DNA from: an uncultured Clostridia bacterium
Lineage (GTDB): Bacteria; Bacillota; Clostridia; Christensenellales; CAG-917
Reading direction: 5' to 3'
DNA length: 64,000 nucleotides
NCBI GenBank assembly: GCA_944349635.1
Contig: CALVNH010000001.1
Span: 524,385-588,384, forward strand
Under the pieces are notes generated by a model. It was not told the origin of the DNA, did not search any database, and worked only from the letters and a program-made list of their open reading frames with translations. Positions within the stretch are counted from its first letter, which is position 1. The number at the start of each line of letters is the position of its first letter. Below are positions 25,654-35,496 of the stretch, piece after piece. Both the position numbers and the translations under genes were made by a program.

Positions 25654-27216
25654 TCAAAGAGTTCGGCAGTCCGCGTCGCCATCGGAGTCGTCGGCGTCAA
25701 CGGTTACTTTGCGGACATACTCCGCTTCTCCCGCGCCTGCCTCGGCAAGGAACATTTCACGCTTTTTGAAACCGTACGAAAGGTTTGAGAGTGCCTCTTC
25801 CCGACTGATTTTCCCCGTGTTGCAGTCCGTCATGAACTGTACGTCGCGGTCTTTGAGTTTATACAGCTGCAAAATGAGGAAGGCAATCGCGTTGCCGATA
25901 ACGGGCAGAATCACGAACGTGAACCACAGCCCTTTCACCGCGCCGTCGCTCTGAGTGATTCCCTGCGCTGCCAGTTGTTCCAGTTCCTGAAAATTCTGCG
26001 CGGAAATTTCCTTCCAATCGAAGAATTTGAGCATATAGAGTCCCAGCGCTCCCGAAAGCGCGCCCGTCAGTTTCGCCATGAAGGTCTGCAGACAGAACGT
26101 TATGCCTCTTGCCTCTATGCCGGACTTGAACTTGCCGTATTCGGCGCAGTCCGGCGTAAACATGAAAAGCAAGACTCCCGCCACGGCGGAAGGTATCGAA
26201 TTGACCGTCGTAAGCACGATGTACGCCGTGAAGTTGCGGTATGCGGCGAAGAATACGACGAGATTTACGGCGACGGACAGAATGAGCGACAGTTTGTACA
26301 GGGTTATTTTGTTCATCCTCTTGATAAAGACGGGAACGAGCAGAGCGAAGATGAGATAGGGGACTATCGAGATTGCTCCCGCAACGAGAGAAAACAGCGA
26401 ATTGTCGAACACGTAAAAGGATACGAACAGATTGAGCGAGGCCATTACGTTAAGCCCCGACGAAAAGAAGAATGCCGCATAGAAAATGAGCAGATATTTG
26501 TTTTTGAAGAGATACCTCAACATTCGTCTTACGGTGAACTGTTCCTCGGTGGGCGGCGGAAGTACGCGCTCTTTACCCTTTATGCACAGCGGAAGCATCG
26601 TGGCAAAGGCAATCACGGCGATGATGACGGACGCCGTGGCGTAGTTGGAGCCCACCTTCTCGCTGATGAGCAGAGTGGTGACGAGAGTGGTGAGTCCCAT
26701 GCCCGCGTTTGCGAAAATGCCTTTTATCGACATCATCGTTTCTCGTTCGCGCACGCAGTCGGTCATGGAAGTGACAATGCCGTAAAGGGGCGCGTCGCAC
26801 AGGGTATATACAGTGTCCCACACGATGTAAGCAACTGCAAACCAGGCGAGTTTCGCATTCTCCGCAAGCCCCTGCGGCATGGCGAAAAGAAAGACGGTGG
26901 CAAGCGGAATGAAAGCCACGGAAATTCTGAGCCAGGGTAAGAATTTCAGTTTGCTCTTGAACTTTACTTTGTCGAAAACGGCTCCGAAAATAGCGTCGTT
27001 GCAAGCGTCCCAGATTTTGACGGCAAGCATGACGGTGGCGGATTTTGCCACGTCTACGTCCTGAAAGAGCAGAAACGCCGTCAGAAAACCGGCTATGAGA
27101 TTGTATATCGTGTTTTGTCCCGTGAAATAACAAAAATAGCTGAACTTTTCGCCGTTCGGCACGACGTATCCCTCTTTCAGCTCGAAAAGAGATTTGAGCC
27201 TGGATTTGACTGTCAT
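25654..27216 (-). CDS. GPH-family (MFS) sugar:cation symporter
   Basis: The product is 520 residues from the ATG at 27216 (GAGGGGG upstream). About twelve hydrophobic helices are visible. The pattern KIWDACNDAIFGAVFDK in the first third is the glycoside-pentoside-hexuronide symporter motif (D-x-x-x-D-P-like helix II and loop 2-3). MTDCVRERETMMSIKG matches the intracellular loop of the same family. The C-terminal tail of about 60 residues is hydrophilic and acidic, longer than in MelB-like proteins. It probably imports a glycoside or hexuronide with Na+ or H+. No glycosidase gene is adjacent, so the substrate cannot be named. Confidence 0.85.
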   Translation of the reverse strand: MTVKSRLKSLFELKEGYVVPNGEKFSYFCYFTGQNTIYNLIAGFLTAFLLFQDVDVAKSATVMLAVKIWDACNDAIFGAVFDKVKFKSKLKFLPWLRISVAFIPLATVFLFAMPQGLAENAKLAWFAVAYIVWDTVYTLCDAPLYGIVTSMTDCVRERETMMSIKGIFANAGMGLTTLVTTLLISEKVGSNYATASVIIAVIAFATMLPLCIKGKERVLPPPTEEQFTVRRMLRYLFKNKYLLIFYAAFFFSSGLNVMASLNLFVSFYVFDNSLFSLVAGAISIVPYLIFALLVPVFIKRMNKITLYKLSLILSVAVNLVVFFAAYRNFTAYIVLTTVNSIPSAVAGVLLFMFTPDCAEYGKFKSGIEARGITFCLQTFMAKLTGALSGALGLYMLKFFDWKEISAQNFQELEQLAAQGITQSDGAVKGLWFTFVILPVIGNAIAFLILQLYKLKDRDVQFMTDCNTGKISREEALSNLSYGFKKREMFLAEAGAGEAEYVRKVTVDADDSDGDADCRTL

Positions 27217-27435
27217 ATTTTCCCCCTCGGCGAAAACCGCCCGAGAAAAGTATATTATATTTTCCGACAAATTGGAATATGCCTTTTCGAAGTTTCGGAA
27301 ACTGCGGCAGAGCGCGGAAAACGAAAGCCCCGCGGCACACGTGCGTGTAGTCGCGGAAGGGGCGACAACGGAGCGTGAGCACGGAAAGAACAACGGCAAA
27401 AGGAGGATTTTCCGTGCGCTCCCGTGCGCGGGCGT

Positions 27436-27535
27436 TGCATAAACGCACGTTTTATGCAGAAAATTTTGCATAAAATTGCATAAAACCATTATAAAAAGTG
27501 CCAATATGCAAATATTTTCGGAAATATGCAAAAAT
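27436..27535. promoter_or_regulatory. Phased TGCATA/TATGCA box array, candidate arginine operator
   Basis: Six copies of TGCATA or its reverse TATGCA lie upstream of the argG -35. TTGCATAAAA is repeated exactly at 27466-27475 and 27476-27485, a ten-base period. AATATGCA recurs at 27503 and 27523, a twenty-base period. TTTTATGCA at 27450-27458 and the first TTGCATAAAA face each other around AAAATT. The form TGCAT-AAAA-TTGCA resembles the ARG box (TGAAT-N4-ATTCA) bound by ArgR/AhrC. Binding by ArgR is inference. Confidence 0.6.
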
Positions 27536-27537
27536 GT

Positions 27538-27566
27538 TTGACAATTTATACCGCACTCAATATAAT
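27538..27566 (+). promoter_or_regulatory. Consensus promoter of the arginine operon
   Basis: A perfect TTGACA (27538-27543) and a perfect TATAAT (27561-27566) are separated by 17 bases. Such strength implies that repression sets expression. Confidence 0.9.
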
Positions 27567-27604
27567 TGTTTTCAATTAAACTCAAATCAAAAGAAGGTGC
27601 GTTT

Positions 27605-28831
27605 ATGGATAAGTCAAAAATCAAAAAAGTCGTTCTTGCCTATTCGGGTGGTCTGGACACTTCCATCATCATTCCGTGGCTCAAAGAGAACTACAACAAC
27701 TGCGAAGTCATCGCCGTTTCCGGCAACGTCGGACAGGCGGACGAACTCGAAGGTCTGGAAGAGAAGGCCATCAAGACCGGCGCTTCCAAAATTTACATTG
27801 AGGATTTGACCGACGAGTTCGTGAACGAGTACGTCATTCCCACGGTCAAGGCGGGCGCTCTTTACGAAGGTTACATGCTGGGCACGTCTTTTGCACGTCC
27901 CATCATTGCCAAGAGAATCGTCGAAATAGCAAAAAAGGAAGGCGCGGACGCCATTTGCCACGGCTGCACGGGCAAAGGCAACGACCAGGTGCGTTTCGAG
28001 CTGACAATCAAGGCGTTTGCTCCCGACATGCCCGTCATCGCTCCGTGGAGAGAGTGGAGCATAAAATCCCGCGAAGAGGAAATCGAATACGCCGAAGCAC
28101 ACAACGTGCCCCTCAAAATCAACCGCGAGACCAACTATTCCAAGGATAAGAACCTCTGGCACCTTTCTCACGAAGGTCTCGACCTCGAAGACGCCGGCAA
28201 CGAACCCATGTACGAGAAAGAGGGCTTCCTGGAAATGGGCGTTTCTCCCATGCTTGCTCCCGACAAGGCGACTTACGTCACGCTGGATTTCGAGAAGGGC
28301 GTGCCCGTTGCACTCGACGGAAAGAAGATGTCCGCAAAAGATATCATTCTCGCGCTCAACAAGGTTGGCGGCGAAAACGGTATCGGCTTGCTTGACATAG
28401 TGGAAAACCGTCTGGTCGGAATGAAGTGCCGCGGCGTGTACGAGACCCCCGGCGGAGCCATACTTTATTTTGCTCACCAGTACCTCGAAACACTCTGCCT
28501 CGACAAATACACCGCGCACAAGAAGCAGGAGCTTGCCATTACGTTTGCCGACCTCGTCTACAACGGGCAATGGTTCACGCCCTTGCGCGAGGCTCTCTCC
28601 GCATTCGTCGACAAGACGCAGGAGAAAGTCACGGGCAAAGTCAAAATCAAGCTTTACAAGGGCAATATGATTAAGGCGGGCGCGTGGAGCGACTACTCGC
28701 TGTACAGCGAAGAAATAGCCACTTTCGGCGAGGACAGCGTCTATAATCAGGCGGATTCCGCAGGGTTCATAAACCTGTTCGGACTGCCCATAAAAGTTCA
28801 GGCTCAGGTAGACGCGAAGAACGCGAAATAA
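27605..28831 (+). CDS. argG: Argininosuccinate synthase
   Basis: The product is 408 residues. It joins citrulline and aspartate using ATP in the penultimate arginine step. The PP-loop AYSGGLDTS is near residues 12-20. Other conserved segments are [13 protein letters not shown] and the aspartate/citrulline-binding AHNVPLKI...NLWHLS region. The length is standard. I chose the ATG at 27605 (GAAGGTG upstream); an earlier in-frame start overlaps the -10 box. It is the first gene of argGHCJBDF and is followed by a hairpin that may allow extra argG message. Confidence 0.97.
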   Translation: MDKSKIKKVVLAYSGGLDTSIIIPWLKENYNNCEVIAVSGNVGQADELEGLEEKAIKTGASKIYIEDLTDEFVNEYVIPTVKAGALYEGYMLGTSFARPIIAKRIVEIAKKEGADAICHGCTGKGNDQVRFELTIKAFAPDMPVIAPWREWSIKSREEEIEYAEAHNVPLKINRETNYSKDKNLWHLSHEGLDLEDAGNEPMYEKEGFLEMGVSPMLAPDKATYVTLDFEKGVPVALDGKKMSAKDIILALNKVGGENGIGLLDIVENRLVGMKCRGVYETPGGAILYFAHQYLETLCLDKYTAHKKQELAITFADLVYNGQWFTPLREALSAFVDKTQEKVTGKVKIKLYKGNMIKAGAWSDYSLYSEEIATFGEDSVYNQADSAGFINLFGLPIKVQAQVDAKNAK

Positions 28832-28836
28832 TCCGC

Positions 28837-28864
28837 AACGCGCCTTGTCGCAACGGGGCGCGTT
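28837..28864 (+). terminator. Hairpin between argG and argH (leaky terminator)
   Basis: AACGCGCC and GGCGCGTT form eight perfect pairs with a 12-base loop and are followed by TTC only. Read-through into argH is expected. Confidence 0.4.
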
Positions 28865-28932
28865 TTCAATTCGCCGTTTTACAATGCGAATTTGACGAAT
28901 AAACTGCCGTTTCGGCGGCATCGGAGTAAACA

Positions 28933-30306
28933 ATGGAAAAAATGTGGTCGGGAAGGTTCGGCAAGGAGCTTGCAAAAGACGCCGACGATTTCAACAGTTC
29001 GATAGCCGTCGACGGCAAGATGTACAAGCAGGACATCAAGGGTTCGCTGGCTCACGCCGCAATGCTTGCGGGGTGCGGAATCATTTCCAAAGAGGAAGCC
29101 GTGCTCATTTCAGACGGACTGGAAAGCATTCTTGCCGACATAGAATCGGGCGTGCTTGAGATAGACCCCGCGGCAGAGGACATTCACATGTTCGTCGAGG
29201 CGGTACTGACCGAACGCATAGGCGATGCCGGCAAAAAACTGCATACGGCGAGAAGCCGCAACGACCAGGTTGCGACGGATATGCGTCTGTATCTGCGCGA
29301 CGAGAGCGAAACGGTGGTTTCTCTCATTCGGAAATTGCTTGCCGCCATTGTCGACCAGGCGAAAAAGACCAAGACCTGCATCGTCCCCGGGTACACTCAT
29401 CTTCAAAGGGCGCAGCCCATTGTCTTTGCTCATCAGTTGCTTGCCTACGCCATGATGTTCATTCGCGACGCGGGCAGAATTCAGGACGCGGTGCGCAGAA
29501 TGAATGTCAGTCCTCTGGGCAGTTGCGCTTTGGCGGGAACGACTTACGACACGGACAGGATGTACACCGCAAAGAAACTGGGTTTCGACGGCTACACGCT
29601 CAACAGCATAGACGGCGTGTCCGACCGCGACTTCTGCGTGGAATTGCTTTCGGCGTTTGCCTTGATAATGACGCATCTTTCCCGTTTTGCGGAAGAACTG
29701 GTGCTCTGGACGTCGTGGGAGTTCGGTTTCGTGGAGCTTGACGACGCTTACACCACGGGTTCAAGCATTATGCCGCAGAAGAAGAATTCCGACATGGCGG
29801 AACTCGTCCGCGGAAAGACGGGCAGGGCTTACGGAAACCTTATGGCGATGCTCACCGTGCTGAAAGGGTTGCCTCTTGCGTACAACAAGGATATGCAGGA
29901 AGACAAGGAGTGCGTCTTCGACAGCCTGGAAACCGTGAAGGCGTGCCTTGGAATATTCGCGCCCATGATTGCCACGATGAAGGTCAAAAAGGACAACATG
30001 TACCGCGCGGCGGGCAAGGGCTTCATAAACGCCACGGACCTTGCCGATTATCTCACCAAAAAGGGCAAGCCGTTCAGGAGCGCGTACAAGACGGTGGGCA
30101 ACATCGTCGCGGCGTGCATTGCTGCGGACAAGACTCTCGAAGAGCTCACTCTCGACGAGTACAAGGCGTTCGACCCCGATTTCGAAGAGGACCTTTACGG
30201 TGAAATTTCGCTTGCCGCCTGCGTGCAGAAGAGGACGTCTGCGGGCGGTACGGGCATGAAGTCCGTGGAAATGCAGATTCGTTTCGTCGAGGAGTATCTC
30301 AAATGA
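28933..30306 (+). CDS. argH: Argininosuccinate lyase
   Basis: The product is 457 residues and releases arginine and fumarate. The start MEKMWSGRF is the family N-terminus. The fumarase/aspartase signature GSSIMPQKKNSD is near residues 277-288, and the catalytic His lies in the GYTHLQRAQP segment near 159. GGAG is seven bases before the ATG. The stop overlaps the argC start by four bases. Confidence 0.97.
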   Translation: MEKMWSGRFGKELAKDADDFNSSIAVDGKMYKQDIKGSLAHAAMLAGCGIISKEEAVLISDGLESILADIESGVLEIDPAAEDIHMFVEAVLTERIGDAGKKLHTARSRNDQVATDMRLYLRDESETVVSLIRKLLAAIVDQAKKTKTCIVPGYTHLQRAQPIVFAHQLLAYAMMFIRDAGRIQDAVRRMNVSPLGSCALAGTTYDTDRMYTAKKLGFDGYTLNSIDGVSDRDFCVELLSAFALIMTHLSRFAEELVLWTSWEFGFVELDDAYTTGSSIMPQKKNSDMAELVRGKTGRAYGNLMAMLTVLKGLPLAYNKDMQEDKECVFDSLETVKACLGIFAPMIATMKVKKDNMYRAAGKGFINATDLADYLTKKGKPFRSAYKTVGNIVAACIAADKTLEELTLDEYKAFDPDFEEDLYGEISLAACVQKRTSAGGTGMKSVEMQIRFVEEYLK

Positions 30307-31229
30307 CAAAGGTGTTCATCGACGGAAAAGCGGGCACAACGGGACTGCGCATATACGAAAGGCTTGCGGACAGAGCGGACATCGAGGTGGTCACTCTTTC
30401 CGAAGAATTGAGGAAGGACGTTTCCGCACGACGCGACGCGCTGAACGGTGCGGATGTTGCCTTTCTGTGCTTGCCCGACGACGCGGCGCGTCAGGCCGTC
30501 GCGTTGGTGGAAAACGAATCCACCGTGGTGATAGACGCTTCCACCGCTCACCGCACGGAGAAGGGCTGGGCGTACGGATTTCCCGAACTGGGGTCTGAGT
30601 TCGCCGCGGCAATAAAATATTCCCGCAGAATAGCCGTGCCGGGGTGTCACGCTTCGGGGTTCGTCGCGCTTGTCAGACCTCTCGTGGCGGCGGGTATCCT
30701 GCCTGCTTCGGCGAAACTCGTTTGCAATTCGCTCACGGGTTACAGCGGCGGCGGCAAGAGCATGATTGCCGATTACAATTCGTCGGAAGGCGCGCTTTGC
30801 GCTCCTCGGCAGTACGCTCTCGGACAGACGCACAAGCACCTGAAAGAAATGGTGCACGTCACCGGACTTTCGCACGCTCCCGTCTTTTGTCCCGTGGTGG
30901 CGGACTTTTACAGCGGAATGGAAGTCACGGTAGGGCTGTTCGCCGAAGACCTTTGCAACGGAGCGACGGCAAGCGACGTCAAGGCTTGTCTTTCGGAGAC
31001 CTACAATGGCAAAACCGTGTTTTTCAAGGACGCTTGCGACGAAAGCGGTTTTCTTTCCGCGGGAGCGTACACGGGCAAGGACGGAATGGAAATTTCCGTG
31101 TGGGGCAACAATGACAGAATTCTGCTTGTCGCGCGTTACGACAATCTCGGCAAGGGTGCGTCGGGCGCGGCGGTACAGTGTATGAACACGGCTCTCGGGT
31201 TGCCGCCCGAAACGGGGCTAGTGCTTTGA
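30303..31229 (+). CDS. argC: N-acetyl-gamma-glutamyl-phosphate reductase (short type)
   Basis: The product is 308 residues, the short (type 2) form of the enzyme. It reduces N-acetylglutamyl phosphate to the semialdehyde with NADPH. The N-terminal dinucleotide site contains DGKAGTTGLR. The catalytic Cys lies in VPGCHASGF near residue 117. The substrate segment SGGGKSMI follows. The ATG overlaps the argH stop. Most Clostridia carry the longer type of about 345 residues, so the short form is mildly unusual here. Confidence 0.94.
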   Translation: MTKVFIDGKAGTTGLRIYERLADRADIEVVTLSEELRKDVSARRDALNGADVAFLCLPDDAARQAVALVENESTVVIDASTAHRTEKGWAYGFPELGSEFAAAIKYSRRIAVPGCHASGFVALVRPLVAAGILPASAKLVCNSLTGYSGGGKSMIADYNSSEGALCAPRQYALGQTHKHLKEMVHVTGLSHAPVFCPVVADFYSGMEVTVGLFAEDLCNGATASDVKACLSETYNGKTVFFKDACDESGFLSAGAYTGKDGMEISVWGNNDRILLVARYDNLGKGASGAAVQCMNTALGLPPETGLVL

Positions 31230-31276
31230 AGAATTTACGGCGCGCGGCTTTTGCCGCGGCACAGAGGAAAGATTCG

Positions 31277-32515
31277 ATGAATCCGACAGATAAGGAAAAC
31301 AAAATCAAATCCGTAAACGGCGGTGTGTGTGCCGCTCTCGGCTTTTACGCCGGCGGAATTTATTGCGGCATAAGGAAGAACAGAACCAAGAAGGATTTGG
31401 CTCTGGTCTATTCCGACACGCCCGCGCACGCGGCGGCGGTCTATACGCGCAACCTCGTCAAGGGGGCGCCTCTTCTCGTCAGCAAGGAGCACATAGACGG
31501 CGGCGATATCAGCGCGATTATATGCAACAGCGGCAACGCCAACACCTGCAACGCCAACGGAAAGGAAGTAGCGGAGCAGACCTGCAAATTGCTTGCCGAT
31601 GCTCTCGGAATTTCCGAAAAAGCGGTGGTCGTGGCGTCCACGGGCGTCATAGGTCAACCCCTCGACATAACTCCGATTGCGAAGGGGATACCCGCACTTG
31701 TGTCCGAACTTTCCCGCGACGGATTTGCCGCGGCGCAGGCCATTATGACCACGGACACGATGGAAAAGCAGGTTGCGGTGGAATTCGAAATCGGCGGAAA
31801 GACGTGCAGACTGGGCGGTATGGCAAAAGGCTCGGGCATGATTCACCCCGATATGGCGACCATGCTCGTGTTTTTGACGACGGACGTTTGCATAAGTCCC
31901 GCAATGCTGAAAAAGGCGTTGAAGACGGACGTCGACAGCACGTTCAACATGTTGAGCGTGGACGGCGACACTTCCACCAACGATATGGCCGTTCTGCTTG
32001 CGAACGGGAAGGCGGGCAATGCGGAGATAACGGAAGAGAATGACGATTTCGCGGTGTTTATGTGCGCATTGAACACGGTAAACGTGGCTTTGAGCAGAAT
32101 GATAGCGGGCGACGGCGAGGGAGCGACCAAACTTCTCGAATGCGAAACGACGGGAGCCAAAGACCTTGCGACGGCAAAGACCGCGGCGAAATCCGTGGTG
32201 TGCTCATCTCTTTTCAAGGCCGCCATGTTCGGCGCCGACGCCAACTGGGGGCGCGTGCTCTGTGCGTTGGGGTACAGCGGCGCAGACCTCGACATTTCCA
32301 AAATCGACGTGACATTTCGTTCCGATGCGGGGGAAATCGTCGTGTGCAAACAGGGCTTCGGCGTGGATTTTTCCGAAGAGAAGGCGAAGGAAATTCTTTC
32401 GCGCAACGAAATCACGGTGCTGGTCAATCTCAATGACGGCGCGTATTCGGCAACCGCGTGGGGTTGCGATTTGACGTACGATTACGTCAGAATCAACGGT
32501 GATTACCGCACTTAG
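31277..32515 (+). CDS. argJ: Bifunctional ornithine acetyltransferase / N-acetylglutamate synthase
   Basis: The product is 412 residues. It transfers acetyl from N-acetylornithine to glutamate, recycling the acetyl group. The self-cleavage site is KGSGMIHPDMATMLVF, with the nucleophile Thr at residue 195. I chose ATG 31277, which follows AGAGGAAAG; a TTG at 31226 overlaps the argC stop but lacks a ribosome site. An acetyl-recycling ArgJ fits the absence of argA and argE in the operon. Whether it also primes from acetyl-CoA cannot be read from the sequence. Confidence 0.96.
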   Translation: MNPTDKENKIKSVNGGVCAALGFYAGGIYCGIRKNRTKKDLALVYSDTPAHAAAVYTRNLVKGAPLLVSKEHIDGGDISAIICNSGNANTCNANGKEVAEQTCKLLADALGISEKAVVVASTGVIGQPLDITPIAKGIPALVSELSRDGFAAAQAIMTTDTMEKQVAVEFEIGGKTCRLGGMAKGSGMIHPDMATMLVFLTTDVCISPAMLKKALKTDVDSTFNMLSVDGDTSTNDMAVLLANGKAGNAEITEENDDFAVFMCALNTVNVALSRMIAGDGEGATKLLECETTGAKDLATAKTAAKSVVCSSLFKAAMFGADANWGRVLCALGYSGADLDISKIDVTFRSDAGEIVVCKQGFGVDFSEEKAKEILSRNEITVLVNLNDGAYSATAWGCDLTYDYVRINGDYRT

Positions 32516-32523
32516 GAGGCATT

Positions 32524-33390
32524 ATGAAAATCGACAACGGACAGAGGGCGGAAGTGCTCATCGAGGCATTGCCTTACATTCAGAAATATTACGACAAAAT
32601 CGTCATAGTCAAATACGGCGGCAACGCCATGATAAACCCCGAACTCAAACGTGCGGTCATGGGTGATTTGGTGCTGCTTTCGCTCATAGGCGTCAAGGTG
32701 GTGCTGGTGCACGGAGGCGGCCCCGAAATCACGGAAATGCTTAACAAAATCGGCAAGAAATCGGAGTTTGTCGACGGGCTCCGCGTCACGGACAAAGAAA
32801 CCGCGGACGTGGTCCAGATGGTGCTGGCGGGCAAAATCAACAAGAGCCTCGTCAATTTGCTGCAAAGCCTGGGCGGAAAGGCAATGGGACTCAGCGGCGC
32901 GGACGGCGGATTGATTTCGGCAAAGCAGCTTGACGCAAAACTGGGTTACGTCGGCGAAATCACTTCCGTCAACGTACAGCCCGTGCTGGACTTGTTGGAG
33001 AAGGGTTACATTCCCGTCATTTCCACCGTCGGTTGCGACGCGGAGGGGAACGTATACAATATCAACGCGGACACGGCGGCGGCGCGAATCGCCGGGGTGC
33101 TCAAAGCGGAAAGTCTTATCAATATGACGGACACCGTCGGCTTGTTGGAAGACGCCTCGGACGAAAGCACGCTGATTTCCAAAATTTTCGTCAGCGAAGC
33201 GCAAAGACTTGTCAATCAAGGACTGCTTTCCGGCGGTATGATTCCCAAAGTCAACTGCTGCATCGAAGCGATAAGACGCGGCGTCAAAAAGGTGTTCATC
33301 ATCGACGGCAGGGTGCCTCATTCCATTTTGATTGAGACTCTCACCGACGAGGGAATGGGAACAATGTTCGTGTCGGGAGAAGAGTTATGA
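32524..33390 (+). CDS. argB: Acetylglutamate kinase
   Basis: The product is 288 residues of the amino-acid kinase fold. Conserved elements are KYGGNAM near residue 38 (phosphate-binding), HGGGPEI near 71 and the ADTAAARIAG adenine region near 180. AGGAGG is well placed before the ATG. The C-terminal arginine-sensing segment (GVKKVFIIDGRVPHS) is present, so feedback inhibition by arginine is likely. The stop overlaps argD by four bases. Confidence 0.96.
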   Translation: MKIDNGQRAEVLIEALPYIQKYYDKIVIVKYGGNAMINPELKRAVMGDLVLLSLIGVKVVLVHGGGPEITEMLNKIGKKSEFVDGLRVTDKETADVVQMVLAGKINKSLVNLLQSLGGKAMGLSGADGGLISAKQLDAKLGYVGEITSVNVQPVLDLLEKGYIPVISTVGCDAEGNVYNINADTAAARIAGVLKAESLINMTDTVGLLEDASDESTLISKIFVSEAQRLVNQGLLSGGMIPKVNCCIEAIRRGVKKVFIIDGRVPHSILIETLTDEGMGTMFVSGEEL

Positions 33391-34550
33391 ACGTAAAACA
33401 AATCGACGCCGAATATGTGGCGGGCACTTATGCGAGGTTTCCCGTGGAAATCGTCGGCGGGCAGGGGTGCACTCTTTGCGACGCCGACGGCAAAGCTTAC
33501 ATCGATATGGGCAGCGGCATCGGGGTGAGCGTTTTCGGAACGGCGGACGAAAGGTGGCTGAACGCCGTCAAGGCACAGCTTGACAAACTGCAACACGCGT
33601 CCAATCTCTATTACACCGAACCTTGCGCGCGTCTTGCGCAGGCACTCTGTCTTGCCACGGGAATGAAAAAGGTTTTCTTTTCCAATTCCGGTGCGGAGGC
33701 AAACGAGTGTGCAATCAAGACCGCCCGAAAGTGGGGGTGCGAAAACAAAGGAGCGGAGTATTTCAACGTCATTACGTTGAAGAACAGCTTTCACGGCAGA
33801 ACTCTCGCCACGCTTGCGGCGACGGGACAAGAGGGATATCACAAGGATTTTCTGCCGCTGACGCCGGGATTTTTGTACGCTTCCGCGACGGACGCGTCCG
33901 ACGTTGAAAGGCTTGCCGCGGAGAACAGGTGCGCGGCGGTCATGCTGGAAACCGTGCAGGGCGAGGGCGGAGTGGTTGCGCTGGACGCCGATTACGTTGC
34001 CGCCGTTGCCGATATCGCAAAAAAACACAATCTGCTTCTGATAGTTGACGAGGTTCAGACGGGCAACGGACGCACGGGCAGACTGTATTCCTATATGAAT
34101 TACGGGTTGACACCGGATATCTTCACCACGGCGAAGGGACTGGGCGGCGGTCTGCCCATAGGTGCGACGGTGTTCGGCGAGCGGACGGCGGACGTGCTTA
34201 CGGCGGGAACGCACGGTTCCACGTTCGGCGGAAACCCCGTTGCGGCGGCGGGTGCGCTTGACATCCTGAGCCGTCTCGACGAGGAACTTTTGGCGAACGT
34301 GCGCGCAAAATCGGCAAGAATCGTCGCCGCGCTCACGGGCGCTGAGGGCGTAAAAGGAGTGTCGGGGTTGGGGCTTATGCTGGGCATTGCCACGGAAAGA
34401 AAGGCGGAGGAAGTGCTTGCCGATTTGAGAGAGGAAGGCGTGCTGGCGCTAAAAGCCAAGGACAAGGTTCGTCTGTTGCCGCCCCTCAGCATTTCCGACG
34501 ACGAACTCGACAGAGCCATAGAAATAATCAGGAAGGTGTGCGCAAAATGA
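33387..34550 (+). CDS. argD: Acetylornithine aminotransferase
   Basis: The product is 387 residues, a fold-type I PLP enzyme of class III. It converts N-acetylglutamate semialdehyde to N-acetylornithine. The cofactor Lys is residue 250 in TTAKGLGGG. LLIVDEVQTGNGRTG carries the Asp that contacts the pyridine ring. SNSGAEANE near 108 is the phosphate region. The start overlaps argB and the stop overlaps argF. Confidence 0.96.
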   Translation: MNVKQIDAEYVAGTYARFPVEIVGGQGCTLCDADGKAYIDMGSGIGVSVFGTADERWLNAVKAQLDKLQHASNLYYTEPCARLAQALCLATGMKKVFFSNSGAEANECAIKTARKWGCENKGAEYFNVITLKNSFHGRTLATLAATGQEGYHKDFLPLTPGFLYASATDASDVERLAAENRCAAVMLETVQGEGGVVALDADYVAAVADIAKKHNLLLIVDEVQTGNGRTGRLYSYMNYGLTPDIFTTAKGLGGGLPIGATVFGERTADVLTAGTHGSTFGGNPVAAAGALDILSRLDEELLANVRAKSARIVAALTGAEGVKGVSGLGLMLGIATERKAEEVLADLREEGVLALKAKDKVRLLPPLSISDDELDRAIEIIRKVCAK

Positions 34551-35452
34551 AAAATCTGCTCAAACTCATGGATTTGTCGGAAAGAGAAATCATCGAGATT
34601 CTCAACACTGCCGACCAACTGAAATTCGAAAAGAAAAACGGCATTCCGCACAAACTGCTGGAAGGGAAGTCGCTGGGACTTATTTTCGCGAAATCTTCGA
34701 CGCGCACGCGGGTGTCCTTCGAAGTCGCTATGTACGACCTCGGCGGAAATTCGCTGTTCCTCAGTTCTCGCGATTTACAGATAGGAAGAGGCGAGGTGGT
34801 GCAGGACACGGCGCGCGTGCTGTCGCGTTATCTGGACGGAATAATGATAAGAACCTTCGACCAGAAGGAAGTGGAAGCCCTTGCGGAGTTCGGCACCATT
34901 CCCATCATCAACGGACTGACGGACTACTGCCATCCCTGCCAGGTGCTTGCCGACCTTATGACCATAAGGGAATACAAGGGTACGTTCAAAGGCAGAAAGC
35001 TCTGTTACGTCGGCGACGGCAACAATATGACCAACTCGCTTATCGTGGGCGGCATAAAGCTGGGAATGGAAGTCGCGGTTGCCTGCCCGAAAGGTTACGA
35101 ACCCGACGCCGACATAATGAAGTGGGCGTACGAGAACGGCAAGTTCACTTGCGGAACGGACGTGCTTGCGTGTGCCGAAAACGCCGACGTGCTCTATACC
35201 GACGTATGGGCGTCGATGGGGCAGGAGAGTGAAGCGGAAGAACGCAAAAAGGTGTTTAAGACGTACCAAATCAATGATGAAGTTATGAGATGTGCGAAAA
35301 ATGACGCAATGGTGCTGCATTGTCTCCCCGCGCACAGAGAGGAAGAAATCACCTCCAAAGTCTTTGAAGCCCATTCGGCGGAAATCTTCGACGAGGCCGA
35401 AAACAGACTGCACGCGCAAAAGGCGGTGCTGGTGAAATGCCTGCGTGATTGA
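34547..35452 (+). CDS. argF: Ornithine carbamoyltransferase
   Basis: The product is 301 residues. It makes citrulline from ornithine and carbamoyl phosphate. The carbamoyl-phosphate motif KSSTRTRVSFE is near residue 48, DYCHPCQ near 125 and the catalytic HCLPAHR near 262. I chose the ATG at 34547, overlapping the argD stop; a GTG nine bases earlier is possible. It is the last gene of the operon. Carbamoyl phosphate synthetase genes are not in the window. Confidence 0.96.
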   Translation: MKNLLKLMDLSEREIIEILNTADQLKFEKKNGIPHKLLEGKSLGLIFAKSSTRTRVSFEVAMYDLGGNSLFLSSRDLQIGRGEVVQDTARVLSRYLDGIMIRTFDQKEVEALAEFGTIPIINGLTDYCHPCQVLADLMTIREYKGTFKGRKLCYVGDGNNMTNSLIVGGIKLGMEVAVACPKGYEPDADIMKWAYENGKFTCGTDVLACAENADVLYTDVWASMGQESEAEERKKVFKTYQINDEVMRCAKNDAMVLHCLPAHREEEITSKVFEAHSAEIFDEAENRLHAQKAVLVKCLRD

Positions 35453-35496
35453 CGGATTAGGGATATACCATAAACGCAGACCCTTTCGGGTCGGGA

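Larger units (their letters stand above)
27217..27604. other. Divergent regulatory region between the symporter and argG
   Basis: This 388-base stretch holds the ribosome site and a TATAAT (minus strand, near 27258) of the symporter, GC-rich sequence of no clear meaning at 27290-27430, the TGCATA/TATGCA box array at 27436-27535 and the argG promoter at 27538-27566. No small reading frame with a ribosome site was seen. Confidence 0.5.
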
